A stretch of DNA of 64,000 nt from positions 620,001 to 684,000 of the forward strand of contig JAYQJE010000001.1 in NCBI GenBank assembly GCA_038142005.1, read 5' to 3'. Shown here in pieces: positions 53,271-64,000 of this stretch. The DNA is from SHAN690 sp023262195 (GTDB lineage Bacteria; Bacteroidota; Bacteroidia; Flavobacteriales_G; Salibacteraceae). Both the position numbers and the translations under genes were made by a program. The notes under the pieces were generated by a model. The model was not told the origin of the DNA and did no database searches. It worked only from the letters and a program-made list of their open reading frames with translations. The stretch's first letter is position 1. Each line of letters opens with the position of its first letter.

Positions 53271-56240
53271 CTAGTTTAAATAATCTTCAAGTTCAGTATC
53301 GCAATGGTAATGCTCTTCCATTTTGGCGCTTGGCCTCTTCTTGGGTCCAGAGCCTTTAATCATCATTTTGCTCGATGCGTGCACGCTCTTTTTGATCGCG
53401 TTGCCATCGTGATTCACTCTCCTTCGAGTCGTAATAAAGTACCCCTTCAATAAAGGTCTTCTCCGCTTTAGCATAAACTGACAATGGGTTTTCAGACCAA
53501 AGCACCAAATCGGCATCCTTACCAACTTCTATGCTTCCAACTCTATCATCTAGGTGCAACATTTTGGCTGGATTAATCGTCACCAAGTTTAGCGCTGCTT
53601 CTTCATCTAGCCCACCGTATTTAATGGCTTTTGCTGCTTCTTGATTGAGCCTTCGTCCCATCTCTGCGTCATCGGAATTAATTGCAGTGTTTACACCAGC
53701 CTTGTGAAGCATCGCTGCATTGTATGGTATGGCGTCGTTTACATCATATATATATGCCCACCAATCCGAAAATGTGCTGGCATTGGCTACATGTTTTGCA
53801 AGTTCATCGCGCACTTTATAGCCCTCTAGAATATGGGTAAATGTGTTGACCTTAAACCCCAGACTATCGGCCAAGTTCATCAACATGAGAATCTCTGATT
53901 GAACATAGCTGTGACAAGAAATATGTCTCTCCCCATTCGCGATTTCTCTAATTGCATCCAACTCTAAATCACGTCTTAAGGGAAGCCCACGTTCATTATC
54001 CGCCAGATCATACGATTCGGCTCTCACAAAAGCATCCATCATGGACTGCTCCACACCCATGCGCGTAAGCGGAAATCGATTACCGTGGTCTCTTCGATTA
54101 GAACGTTTCACGTTTTCACCCAGCGCGAACTTGATAAACTTTGGGCTATTTTCATACAGCATTTCGCTGGCGGAAGCTCCCCACTTAAACTTAACTATTG
54201 CGCTTTGACCTCCAATGGGATTAGCGCTGCCATGAAGCAATTGGGCACTTGTCACCCTCCGGCCAATTGGCGGTAGATGTTTATGTTCCAAGGGTCTATG
54301 GCATCACTCATTCTCACTTCTGCCGAAGACGCCTGTGCCCACTCATTGACCCCACCGCGCAAAGCAATGTGACTATGTTCATCTACTAAACCTGGGGTTA
54401 GGTGTTTGCCTTTAGCATCCACCCTTTTTACATCGGTAGGAAATAACTGATCTACTTCAATTGATTTGATTTTTCCATCAACCACATATACGTCTGCTCG
54501 TTTCAAGATACCCGTATCGGCACAGGTCCAAACCACGGCATTGGTGATGACAAACGTGTTGGTCATATCAAGACTATCCCAGCCATACGCCATATTTGGG
54601 TACTGAAGTTTGGGAATAATTGTATCAACCTTGGAAGACAACTCTGTTTTCGTTTCAGGCTCATATTTTCTATCACGTATTGCTGCCCACTTCACCCATT
54701 CACCGTCATGATTCAGCCCTTGGCCGTCCCATACTCCCTCATTAAACGTGATCTTACCAGTTAACCGATACAACACTTTGTTTGACTCTTTCTCTTTTAG
54801 GACAATGGCAATCAAATCCTCTTGCCGATCAATCGAAACGTCAATTTTGGGATCGAGATCATTGCTCTCTGCTTTTGCTTTAACCTTCTTTTCGGACACG
54901 TCTTCAATGGTCACTTGAATGTTCTTTTCATCCACCACTAGATTGTACTGACCCAGAAACTTCTCAAATACAGGCTCAGATTTATAGACCTTTTTGCCTA
55001 AAGTCCAATGTTCGGTAATGTCAAAATTCTTTGAGCCCAACGTATCATTTGAAATGAAAAAGTTGGCCTTTTTCCGTGGTTCTAAGGTGCCATAAGACTC
55101 AGACACCCCGAGCATTTCAGCAGGGGTTTCTGTTAAAGATCGCAGCGCATCATTTTGGGACAACCCATAGTTCATAGAACGCATCAGGTTTTTTTGAAAT
55201 GTTTTTCCGGAAACCGTGTCCCTAGAGATAGCCACCGAAAATCCCTTTTGCATTAGATCGATTGGATTCCTTGGTGCGTTTTCCCAATGTTTAAGTTCTG
55301 CGAGCGACACCATTCGAGATAAATATGGATCACTCACATCATATGCCTTGGGGTAATTAAGTGGCAAAATGAATAATGTTCCGCTGGGGATTTCATCTTG
55401 AATCAAATATTCCTTCCCAGCGCCCACGATGGTCATAGGCATTCCAAATTCATTGGTCAATTCAAGCACGTTTCTGCAACTGAGAGAGTTGCTTACCTGA
55501 AATATCTTAGGCTTTTCACTCCATTCGGCCATTGCCTTGAGTGATGGATTTGTTTCCATCTCGTTTCCACCGCTTTGATGCCATTGTGCATCATACATTG
55601 TTTGGCGAAACAAAGCTATTGCTCCAACAAGAGAAGAAGGATAATCTTGATCACTGCTTCCTTTTGAAAAACTAAAATGATCGGCACATTCATCGTCAAC
55701 AATAGCTTCGTTTGCTTTGTGCTCTCCAAGCACAAAGACCTGTGACGTGCCACGCATAATGCCATCGCGATGGTGCTCATTGACCAGCCCAAAACCAGAG
55801 GATAACCAATCTTCACTCTTTTTTGAATCCAATGGAAATGCCTGATTGAACTTTCGCTCAGGCCTAATTGCTTTATTCCAATTGCTCACTTCGTCAGCGC
55901 CTCCCTTATCAGCCTTTTTCAGTGCATTGAGCTGCTTTTTTGAAAGTGCATTTATCCCGCCATAAGCATCAATGAATGATGGGTAAATGTATTTACCTGC
56001 ACAATCAATAATTACAGCGTTGGGTGGACTTGCGCTTTGTGATACACTCACTACTTCACCATATTGCACCACCATCGTAGCGTTGGTCATGCGCTGATCA
56101 GACGAAACGAATATGGTGGCATTAGTAAAAGCATAAACGGTGTGTCGCTCGTCTTCCACACCATTTCTGGGAAATGTTTCCTGACCCTGTCCAAGTTGTG
56201 TAAAGCAAGAAATTAATAACCCAACTACCAGTGCGCGCAT
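53271..56240 (-). CDS. Exported long amidohydrolase family protein (two frame breaks)
   Basis: About 990 residues: signal peptide MRALVVGLLISCFTQLGQGQ, an N-terminal amidohydrolase-like half (IYPSFIDAYGGINALSKKQL, then SLTETPAEMLGVSESYGTLE), a middle beta domain, and a C-terminal active-looking half with LTPGLVDEHSHIALRGGVNE (HxH), VTSAQLLHGSANPIGGQSAI, RHISCHSYVQSEI and INSDDAEMGRRLNQEA. The first break is at 54255-54257, with one base missing from a C run: RQLAGG continues VTSAQ. The second is near 53358 with one base extra: EQNDD continues KGSGPKKRPSAKMEEHYHCD. Tandem halves suggest an internal duplication. The substrate is unknown, perhaps cyclic peptides or imidazolone-type compounds. 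Confidence 0.85.
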
Positions 56241-56396
56241 ATGGATCAAAAATAATCGCGCCTATTGCGTGTGAATAAGAATCAAATACGGGTTAACCAC
56301 AGAGAATGGTTAATACAAACCTTCCCCTTGTTTGTGGGTTTTAATATTCATAACAATCAAAGGCTATGTATTTACCTTTGAATCAAATTTGAAAAC

Positions 56397-56849
56397 ATGC
56401 TTACTGGTTTAACGCACTTACACAGCTCAAATCGATATTTAGTCCTCGGCTTTATTATCATCGCTATTGTGGATGCCATTATTGCAATGGCAGGAGGAAA
56501 GGACTATACCAAATCGAGCAAAATATTTGCGCTTCTCGCATTGATCTTTAGCCACATACAGCTCTTGGTAGGGTTGGCACTATACTTTATCGGTGATAAG
56601 GGCATTAATCACATTCTCAACACAGAAGGATTTATGGGAATTGCAGCCGCACGATTTTATGCTGTAGAACACTTGGTGGGTATGTTGATAGGTATCACAC
56701 TCGTGACCCTTGGCTATTCAAAGGCGAAGAGAATAGAGGAAAGTGCCAAAAAGTATAAGACCATTCTGACCTATTTTGGCATTGGTCTAGTCATAATTTT
56801 TGTGATGATACCCTGGCCATTTATGAAGGAATTCGGCTCATGGATATGA
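56397..56849 (+). CDS. Four-helix membrane protein, cytochrome-b-like
   Basis: 150 residues with four hydrophobic segments: LVLGFIIIAIVDAIIAMAGG, IFALLALIFSHIQLLVGLAL, FYAVEHLVGMLIGITLVTLG and YFGIGLVIIFVMIPWPFMKE. Histidines sit in segments two and three (FSHIQLL, AVEHLVG), a pattern that has led databases to name relatives cytochrome B. A haem role is possible but unproven. It lies 9 bases before hflX and is probably co-transcribed. Confidence 0.75.
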   Translation: MLTGLTHLHSSNRYLVLGFIIIAIVDAIIAMAGGKDYTKSSKIFALLALIFSHIQLLVGLALYFIGDKGINHILNTEGFMGIAAARFYAVEHLVGMLIGITLVTLGYSKAKRIEESAKKYKTILTYFGIGLVIIFVMIPWPFMKEFGSWI

Positions 56850-56858
56850 TACAATACT

Positions 56859-58082
56859 TTGGATAAGGACTTAATTGAAACTAAAGGGGTGCCAATTACT
56901 GCGGTTACCGTAGGGTTGGCTCACCGTGAGCAACCAGTGGAAAAGCTAGATGAGTACATGCAAGAGCTCGAGTTTTTAGCCACAACTGCCAAAATCTCGA
57001 CTAAGAAGCGTTTTACCCAAAAGCTTGATACACCCAACACGCATACGTTTATTGGCTCAGGTAAAGTCAATGAGATTAGATCATATGTAAAGGACAATGA
57101 CATTGACCTCGTCATTTTCGATGATGAACTCTCACCATCGCAAATGAGAAACCTTGAGAAAGAGCTCAAGCGCAAAATCTACGATCGCAACTTGTTGATC
57201 TTAGATATTTTTCAGATGCGCGCCCAAACCTCTCAGGCTAAAACGCAAGTGGAATTGGCAAAATATGAGTATCTGCTTCCACGACTTACAGGACTCTGGA
57301 CCCACCTCGAGCGGCAGCGTGGTGGAACGGGAACAAGAGGTGGAGCTGGTGAAAAGGAAATTGAAACGGATAGGCGAATTGTACGCGATAAAATCGCTCT
57401 ACTCAAAAAGAAGCTTGAGAAGATTGACAAGCAGATGCGTGTACAGCGTAAAAATCGGGTCAGCCTGATTCGCGTGGCGCTCGTGGGGTACACAAACGTG
57501 GGCAAATCCACCATCATGAACATGGTTTCGAAAAGTGAGGTGTTTGCCGAAAATAAGCTCTTTGCCACGCTTGATACAACGGTGAGAAAAGTAGTGGTCA
57601 AAAACTTACCTTTTCTAATGGCAGACACCGTTGGGTTTATTCGAAAACTTCCTCACCAGTTGGTGGAGTCATTCAAGTCAACATTGGATGAAACTCGCGA
57701 GAGCGATTTATTAATTCACGTGGTGGATATATCACACCCCCAGTTTGAAGATCACATACGCACAGTTGAAGCTACACTAGCTGAAATTGGCGCTATTGAC
57801 AAACCCACGATACTTGTCTTTAACAAGATTGATCAATACCCAGAACCCCCAAATGAAGAATGGAAATGGGATGGTGAAATAGATCCTGCAATGAAGCTCG
57901 GAGACTTGGAAAAAACCTGGATGGCAAGGCAAGACCATCAGTGCATTTTTATCTCGGCTAAGGAGAAGATTAATCTACATGAGTTAAGGGATATGCTTTA
58001 TGAAAAGGTAAAGGAGTTGCATGTAAAACGCTACCCTTACAATAACTTTCTTTACGATATCCCGGATGTCCAAACCAACTAA
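56859..58082 (+). CDS. hflX: GTPase HflX
   Basis: Ribosome-associated GTPase that splits stalled 70S ribosomes under stress. An N-terminal HflX domain (LDTPNTHTFIGSGKVNEIRS, FDDELSPSQMRNLEKELKRK, RNLLILDIFQMRAQTSQAKT, LTGLWTHLERQRGGTGTRGG) is followed by a G domain with GYTNVGKST (G1, about residue 209), FATLDTTVRKV (G2), DTVGFIRKLPHQLVESF (G3) and NKIDQ (G4). The start is a TTG at 56859. No ATG in frame is nearby. It converges with the Prc gene with a 4-base overlap. Confidence 0.95.
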   Translation: MDKDLIETKGVPITAVTVGLAHREQPVEKLDEYMQELEFLATTAKISTKKRFTQKLDTPNTHTFIGSGKVNEIRSYVKDNDIDLVIFDDELSPSQMRNLEKELKRKIYDRNLLILDIFQMRAQTSQAKTQVELAKYEYLLPRLTGLWTHLERQRGGTGTRGGAGEKEIETDRRIVRDKIALLKKKLEKIDKQMRVQRKNRVSLIRVALVGYTNVGKSTIMNMVSKSEVFAENKLFATLDTTVRKVVVKNLPFLMADTVGFIRKLPHQLVESFKSTLDETRESDLLIHVVDISHPQFEDHIRTVEATLAEIGAIDKPTILVFNKIDQYPEPPNEEWKWDGEIDPAMKLGDLEKTWMARQDHQCIFISAKEKINLHELRDMLYEKVKELHVKRYPYNNFLYDIPDVQTN

Positions 58083-60205
58083 GACTTCATGTCTTTAATA
58101 ACATTTACGGCCTCGTCTAGGTAAACATCCTTCTTCAACTTTTTCAGCCATTTTTCATTGAGGTCGGCCGTTACTGTGTCTGCTTCTATGGTTTCTAGAT
58201 CTGCTCGTAAATTAAGCACTTCAAGACCTTCGATGGGTTTCATAAGATTTTTATAGGTCTCATTCTCCTCATCAAGCATGTTTTGCTCTTTAGTAAACTC
58301 CTCGTAGTTCAATGAAACCTTGGTCTTTTCGCGTTGATCTTTTAGACGAACCGCATTCTCAGCTACGAGTTGCATTACTTCATTGTCTTTCATTCGCTTC
58401 TCACTCGCCTCAACAATTTTTTTCTCATTATAGGGAGGCTGCCATTTTACATAGGCTGCTGGCTTTATTTCATCCCATTCCATCACAAAGTCTTGCTCGC
58501 GCTCTCCGAGCTCAATCTCATTAAACTTATCCGTCATGGTGATATCAGACGCTACTCCCCTGAGTTGTGTGGCGCCCCCGTTGATACGATAAAACTTCTG
58601 GGTGGTCACCTTAAGTGAGCCCAACGGCTTATAATCTTGATCTGCAGATGTGACCATCCGATCCAAATCCATAAATCGCTGAACCGTTCCTTTACCGAAG
58701 CTTCCAGTGGTACCCATAATAATGCCTCGATCATAGTCTTGTATGGCGGCCGCTAAAATTTCTGAGGCAGATGCGCTAAAATGATTAAGCATCACCACCA
58801 AAGGACCATCATAGAGCGTTCCTGCTTTACGGTCACCCATTATTTGAGGTTTTGAGTAGCGACTTTTTACTTGCACGACAGGACCATTGTCAATGAAATG
58901 CCCAGTCATATCAACGGCATCTTTCAACGAGCCTCCTCCATTACCTCTTAAGTCTAATACGATGCCGTCAATATTTTCGGCCTTAAGCTTTTCTATCTCC
59001 TTTCCAACATCTTCGGCAGCAGCCCGGCCGCCCTTTTTCGAAAAGTCTGCATAGAATTTTGGCAAATTGATGTAGCCTACTCTTGCACCGTCCTTCTTTT
59101 CAATGATAGCTGACTTAGCGTAGGTTTCGGTCAGGACTACGATATCGCGTGTAATTTCAATTTCCTTGATCACACCAGAAATTTTCTTGATGGTTAACCT
59201 TACTATGGTTCCTTTTTTACCACGAATCAACTTCACCGCATCATCCAATCGCATGTCGGTAACATCAACTGGATCGCCTTTCTCCTGTGCCACCTTTAGG
59301 ATTTTGTCTTTTTCCTCCAGCTCGCCTTGCCTATATGAAGCGCTTCCAGGTACAATTCGAGTTACGGTAATATACCCGTCTTTTTCTTGAAGCTGAGCGC
59401 CAATTCCTTCTAATTGACCGCTCATACTAATGTCGAAATTCTCTTTTTTCTTTGGTGCGAAATACCCTGTATGAGGACCAAATACATTGGTGATCGAATT
59501 CACATACACTTCCATTTGATCGTTCTGATCCCATTTCATCATGCGGTCGAAGAATCGATCTTGGCTCTTAAGAACCTTTTTTCGGGCTTTTTCTTCCAAC
59601 ACCTCAAAAGAGTCTACCGAAGCAGTATCTGATTCCTCGCGCGCTTCGGCTTGCTCTTCCTCCATTTGATGGATACGAGTGAGCACCTGATACTTTAAAA
59701 TCTTGCGCCATTGGTCTTTGAGTTCGTCTCTGGTAGCAGCAAAGTCACGCTTTTCTTCATCGAGTTCAATCTCTTCATTCAAACTAAAATCAAAGGGTTC
59801 GGCAAGAGCCTCTTTGTAATATGCTTGAGATTCCTTCATACGAACCTGAAGTACTTCCCAACTTTTATTAAATAGCGTAAAGTCTTGTGCTTTCAACTGA
59901 TCATCAATCATAAACTCATAGGCACGAAGCGCTTCGACATCCTGAGCAAGCAAAAATCTCTTTGAAAAATCAAGTCGTTCGAGATAAAGATTAAACGCCC
60001 CTTTACTGAACTCGTCATTTACGTCTTTGGGTTGATAATGTCCATTGTCGAGACTCTTCATCAATATATTGACCAAGAGCTTATCTTTCTCATGCCCAAG
60101 CGCTGAGTCAGCCTTGACACTTATACTTGAAGTGTGAATGACATAGGAACAAAGGAGAATTGCAGCGCCAGTTGCGATGATAAATTGAAGGCCTCTAAAT
60201 TTCAT
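58079..60205 (-). CDS. prc: Carboxy-terminal processing protease (Tsp/Prc, S41)
   Basis: Periplasmic serine protease of 708 residues. A signal/anchor (FRGLQFIIATGAAILLCSYV) is followed by an N-terminal Prc helical domain (YLERLDFSKRFLLAQDVEAL), a PDZ domain (MSGQLEGIGAQLQEKDGYIT), and an S41 domain with DGIVLDLRGNGGGSLKDAVD, the catalytic Ser in NHFSASASEILAAAIQDYDR and Lys in TGSFGKGTVQRF. A C-terminal DUF3340-type segment is present. It trims or removes periplasmic proteins from their C termini, fitting a cell with many exported proteins. Confidence 0.95.
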   Translation of the reverse strand: MKFRGLQFIIATGAAILLCSYVIHTSSISVKADSALGHEKDKLLVNILMKSLDNGHYQPKDVNDEFSKGAFNLYLERLDFSKRFLLAQDVEALRAYEFMIDDQLKAQDFTLFNKSWEVLQVRMKESQAYYKEALAEPFDFSLNEEIELDEEKRDFAATRDELKDQWRKILKYQVLTRIHQMEEEQAEAREESDTASVDSFEVLEEKARKKVLKSQDRFFDRMMKWDQNDQMEVYVNSITNVFGPHTGYFAPKKKENFDISMSGQLEGIGAQLQEKDGYITVTRIVPGSASYRQGELEEKDKILKVAQEKGDPVDVTDMRLDDAVKLIRGKKGTIVRLTIKKISGVIKEIEITRDIVVLTETYAKSAIIEKKDGARVGYINLPKFYADFSKKGGRAAAEDVGKEIEKLKAENIDGIVLDLRGNGGGSLKDAVDMTGHFIDNGPVVQVKSRYSKPQIMGDRKAGTLYDGPLVVMLNHFSASASEILAAAIQDYDRGIIMGTTGSFGKGTVQRFMDLDRMVTSADQDYKPLGSLKVTTQKFYRINGGATQLRGVASDITMTDKFNEIELGEREQDFVMEWDEIKPAAYVKWQPPYNEKKIVEASEKRMKDNEVMQLVAENAVRLKDQREKTKVSLNYEEFTKEQNMLDEENETYKNLMKPIEGLEVLNLRADLETIEADTVTADLNEKWLKKLKKDVYLDEAVNVIKDMKS

Positions 60206-60318
60206 GTTTGTTTTAATCTAGCTATTCAATACAATGAACAGATTCGCTCAGGATTGGTTTCAAATGTAACATCAGGCCACATACCTTCAGGGCCACGTTT
60301 CTAAAAAGAACATAACAC

Positions 60319-63300
60319 ATGATTAGAATTATTACCACTCTTTTATTCTCAACCACCCTTTTAATCGCTTTCGCTCAGACTGATAGCTACACTCTTAAAC
60401 TTCAGTCAGGTGAGTTTACACTTTCCAATAATGCCGAGGGGTTGACGAATGCAAAAGTCGCTGAGTGGCCAGCATTTAATGATCAGCGGTTTGGAGTGGT
60501 GAGGCTGGGCACATATCCCACCAATGAAGAGTGGAGCACCTTGTCTGAAATGGGGATAAAGAACTTAGGCTATGTGCCTAATCGATCATTCATGGTTTCT
60601 ATTGCCAATGGATCTGACCTCAATGCATTAAACCAATATGAAGTATTGGCTTCTTCTGGATACGAGTCGGATTTTAAAGGGGTTTTAGATGTTGATTTTG
60701 CTCCCGAAAGAGCCAAACAAGACAATGAATATCTTTTTAATACGCATTTTTTCGCGTCAATAAATACGAACATGGCTTTGGCTTCACTGCGTGCTGCTGG
60801 AGCTGAGGTCATTGAATTGGAAGAAAAAATGGGTTATGCGCTAATCAAGGCTAACGCTGAAGAGCTGGCTTCAATATCCAATAAGCCATTCATCCAGTAT
60901 TTTGATTGGAACTATGATGCCGGTCAACCTGAAAACTATACCAGCCGCACCCTCGCTCGTGCTAATTACATTTCACCAGAAAACACCAACGGTATTGGTT
61001 ATGATGGTTCGGGCATTGCCGTTGCACTTCAAGATGATGGCTCCATAGATAATCACCTTGATCATCATGGTCGAATAATTGAGCAATTCTGGAATGCAAG
61101 TCTCGGAGATCATGGAGACCATGTTGGAGGTACCATCAATGGTGCGGGCAACCTAAACCCTTATCATGAAGGCCTCGCTAAAGGTTCAGACCTTTATGTA
61201 TATAAGGCCGCTCCAGAGTATCAAGCCTATGACAGCATTGATATCCATTATTTCAGCAAGGACGTGGTGATTACGTCAACCTCATACAGCAACGGTTGTA
61301 ACGCGGGTTATACAGCATTAGCACGTTTGATGGATGCCCAGATTTACGATATGGAAAGCCTTTTACATGTGTTTTCTGCAGGCAATAGTGGAACCTCCAA
61401 TTGCGGCTATGGTGCAGGAAATACTTGGGGTAACATTACTGGTGGACATAAAGTTGGGAAAAACGTTATGACGGTAGCCAACCTTACTGACATCGATGGC
61501 CTAGCCACATCAAGCAGTAAAGGTCCGGCTCATGATGGAAGAATAAAGCCAGATATCAGCGCAAAAGGAACTCAGGTTACCTCTACCATTGAGAACAATG
61601 AATATGGTGTAAAAACAGGTACAAGCATGTCTTGTCCGGCTATATCAGGTACGATGGCCGTACTTTATGAAGCATTTGAAGATCAGCAAGGTGCTTTGCC
61701 TGCTTCGGGATTAATTAAGGCAATTGCACTAAACACTTGTGATGATCTAGGTAATGTAGGTCCTGATTTTAAGCATGGGTGGGGAAGAATCAATGCGCGC
61801 AAGGCATACGAGGTAATTGAATCTACCTCATTTACCGAAGGAACCATTTCCAATGGAGACTCGGCAGAGTTCACAATAGCTGTGCCTAACAATTCAAGCA
61901 GCGCGAGATTCATGCTCTATTGGACAGACCCTGAAGCTTCTGTAAATGCTTCAACTGCCCTTGTAAACGATCTTGATCTCACCGTAGTTGACCCATCATC
62001 GAACGTTGCGCTGCCCTATGTTCTAAATCATGCCGCAAACGCATTTACACTTGATGACCCAGCAACGCCAGGAACAGATCATTTGAATAATGTTGAGCAA
62101 GTTGAATTTTTTAATCCCGCCTCTGGGAACTATACAGTAAAAGTTAAGGGCTTCAATGTTCCCCAAGGGCCACAGAAGTTTTATGTAGTTTATTGGTTTG
62201 AACCAACCGAGCTGGTGTTGACCTACCCAGTCGGTGGAGAATCTTTTGTGCCGTTTAACACGGAAAAAATTCGTTGGGACTCCCCTTACGAAAGCGGAAA
62301 TGCCACCATTGAATATTCAAATGACGGTGGTAATAATTGGTTTCCTATTTCATCAAACACCCCAATTAGTCAAGGTTATGTGAATTGGAACGTGCCAAGC
62401 ATTGCCACAGGAAACGTGAGGGTGCGCGTAACTTACAATGGTGAAACTGTTGAGTCTGACGATCTATCAGTGATCCGCATTCCATCGGGTCTAACCATTG
62501 ACTATGCATGTCCTGACTCCATTGGTCTCTCATGGGACAATACGTCTGGGGCAACTGGCTACACCGTACATAGACTGGGTCAGAAATACATGAAAGAATG
62601 GGGCACCTCTTCAACCACTGAGTATGTTGACTATAATTCCAATCCATATAATGAGATGCTTTGGTACAGTGTATCATCCAATGGCAACAATGGCGCTGAA
62701 GGAAAAAGAGCCGTGGCCATTCACCATATTGGCGGTGTATTCAATTGTGTGATTAATGATGATGCTGGACTTGTTTCTATGACCCAGCTGCCGGAAGCAT
62801 TTTCTCTTGTCATAGTGACAGTCTTGCTATTTCATTCGAAGTGGTGAATAATGGAACCAATCCAATCACCTCTATAGACGCGGTGGTAACCTCAAGCACT
62901 GGACAAACCATAAGCGAAACTATTCAGGTAAATATCGCCCCAAATGACGTAGATGAAATCACCCTAGCCGAGCCATTGGAAATTGGATCTTCGATGCAAA
63001 CGGCACGATTGGTTATTGATATTTTCAATGATGGCAATTCATTCAATGATACTATTGTTTCGACCTATTACCCTTATGCTACCCCAGCGTTGGGTGCCAT
63101 TTGGAGTGAAGACTTCGAAACCTTTGACCTATGCAGTACTGACTCTGATTGTGAAGCCACGGTTTGTGACTTAAGCAATGGCTGGGTAAATGAAGTAAGT
63201 CTTGAAAGCGATGATCACGACTGGCGCACTAACCGTGGACAGACGCCTTCACAATTCACTGGTCCAGCAAACGATCATACCACAGGAAGTCCATCGGGTA

Positions 63301-64000
63301 AGTACCTCTACGTGGAGGCTAGTGGTGGCTGTACTAATGCTACTGCATCGCTCACCTCACCATGCATCGACCTGATCAACGTTGATGATGCCACACTTAC
63401 CTTTTGGTATCACATGAATGGGTCAGATATGGGTTCTTTACACCTCGATATTTTTGACGGCACTTCGTGGACACTTGATGTTTTTGAAGAGAGCGGAGAC
63501 CAAGGTTCTACTTGGAATAGGGAAATGTTATCACTTTCGGCATTTTATGGTAAAATCATCAATCTCAGATTCAGAGGTGTGTCCGGATTTGATTGGAGTA
63601 GTGATATCGCCATTGATGATATTGAAATAACTACACCGCCAGTAGCCAATTTCACCTATACTCTGCAAAATGATGCACAAACGGTGATGTTCACTGATTT
63701 AAGCCTATATGGAGATACCATGATTTTTGACTTAGGTGATGGCACTTCGTTAGACAGTGTGCCAAACACATATTTCTATCCAGACTTAGAGACCTATCAA
63801 GTGCGGCAAATTGTGGGGAACGACTATGGTATTGATACTGCCATACAAGTTATATCCAACCTGTCTGTACAGGAATATGAAACGCAACGTTTCATTTTTC
63901 CAAATCCGGCCAGGCACACTTTGAATATTGCATCAAATGATGGTGTAATTGGGCTCATAGACCTCCTAAGCATCGATGGTTCGTTGTTGCAGTCTTTTGA
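60319..64000 (+). CDS. T9SS-secreted subtilisin-like (S8) protease, runs off the window (one frame break)
   Basis: A signal peptide (TLLFSTTLLIAFAQTDSY) is followed by a prodomain to about residue 190 and an S8 catalytic domain. Asp is in AVALQDDGSIDNH, His in LGDHGDHVGGTI and Ser in GTSMSCPAISGT. Then come a P-type domain, Ig/fibronectin modules (LTYPVGGESFVPFNTEKIRW) and, after a break at the T run 62800-62803 (one T missing), CHSDSLAISFEVVNNGTNPI. A MAM-like domain follows (LSNGWVNEVSLESDDHDWRT), then a PKD module. At the window end a T9SS sorting domain begins (FIFPNPARHTLNIASNDGVI), cut by the window edge. The second frame stays open to 64000, so only one correction is needed. A large extracellular endopeptidase. 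Confidence 0.92.

Overview
The window looks like a chromosomal segment of a marine-type Bacteroidota, most likely order Flavobacteriales. The basis is the number of secreted proteins ending in a type IX secretion (T9SS) type A sorting domain, with PNP motifs such as YPNP and FPNP. SprB and HYR repeats, the ExbB-X-ExbD-ExbD cluster, a fused 2-oxoacid:ferredoxin oxidoreductase pair and a TetR-TolC-MFP-RND efflux operon agree with this. The genus cannot be fixed from the sequence.

Layout. 1-1800 is the 3' part of a membrane TPR protein, followed by tRNA-Ser(GGA). A 15-bp copy of the tRNA 3' end lies 162 bp downstream. It is followed by an AT-rich, accessory-looking tract (about 2.1-8.4 kb) with unknown small genes, a broken DUF285 gene, a phage-tail-like scrap and a large surface protein with perfect 240-bp tandem repeats. 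8.5-10.5 kb is a minus-strand run of four small exported proteins rich in His, Cys and Asp, one with an HMA domain, probably for metal handling. 10.5-13.4 kb has DUF3224, a SOUL haem-binding protein, tryptophan 2,3-dioxygenase and an overlapping truncated haemoglobin. 13.7-16.1 kb is the ExbB/ExbD energising operon. 16.1-19.6 kb holds a CPBP protease, DusB, an FtsX-type permease and RbfA. 19.8-25.6 kb has a T9SS protein, a REC-CRP regulator flanked by three FNR-type palindromes, and a reprolysin-like secreted protease whose upstream neighbour is a lipoprotein copy of its prodomain. 25.7-28.9 kb is an outer-membrane barrel plus lipoprotein pair. 29-32 kb is korAB, and 32-33.3 kb is a 4-helix sensor fragment with a DUF3124 lipoprotein. 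33.4-40 kb is the efflux operon. 40-48.8 kb has a BNR protein, T9SS proteins, a shattered S74-domain gene, an M1 peptidase and ACMSD. 48.9-60.2 kb is mostly housekeeping: tadA, bacilliredoxin, gatC, plsC-like, trpS, two amidohydrolases, hflX and a Tsp/Prc protease. 60.3 kb to the end is a T9SS subtilase running off the window.

Functional links. Tryptophan dioxygenase and ACMSD are two steps of aerobic tryptophan breakdown through kynurenine, encoded 33 kb apart. Several exported proteases (reprolysin, M1, S8, Prc) and two secreted amidohydrolases point to a protein- and peptide-degrading lifestyle supported by T9SS and TonB/ExbBD-type energisation.

Quality warning. At least a dozen genes, including dusB, korA, the RND pump and the REC-CRP regulator, are broken by single-base indels. 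Nearly all are one base missing from a short homopolymer, and the encoded protein continues sensibly in the next frame. These are annotated here as whole genes with the break position. Most are probably assembly errors, though this cannot be proven from sequence alone.
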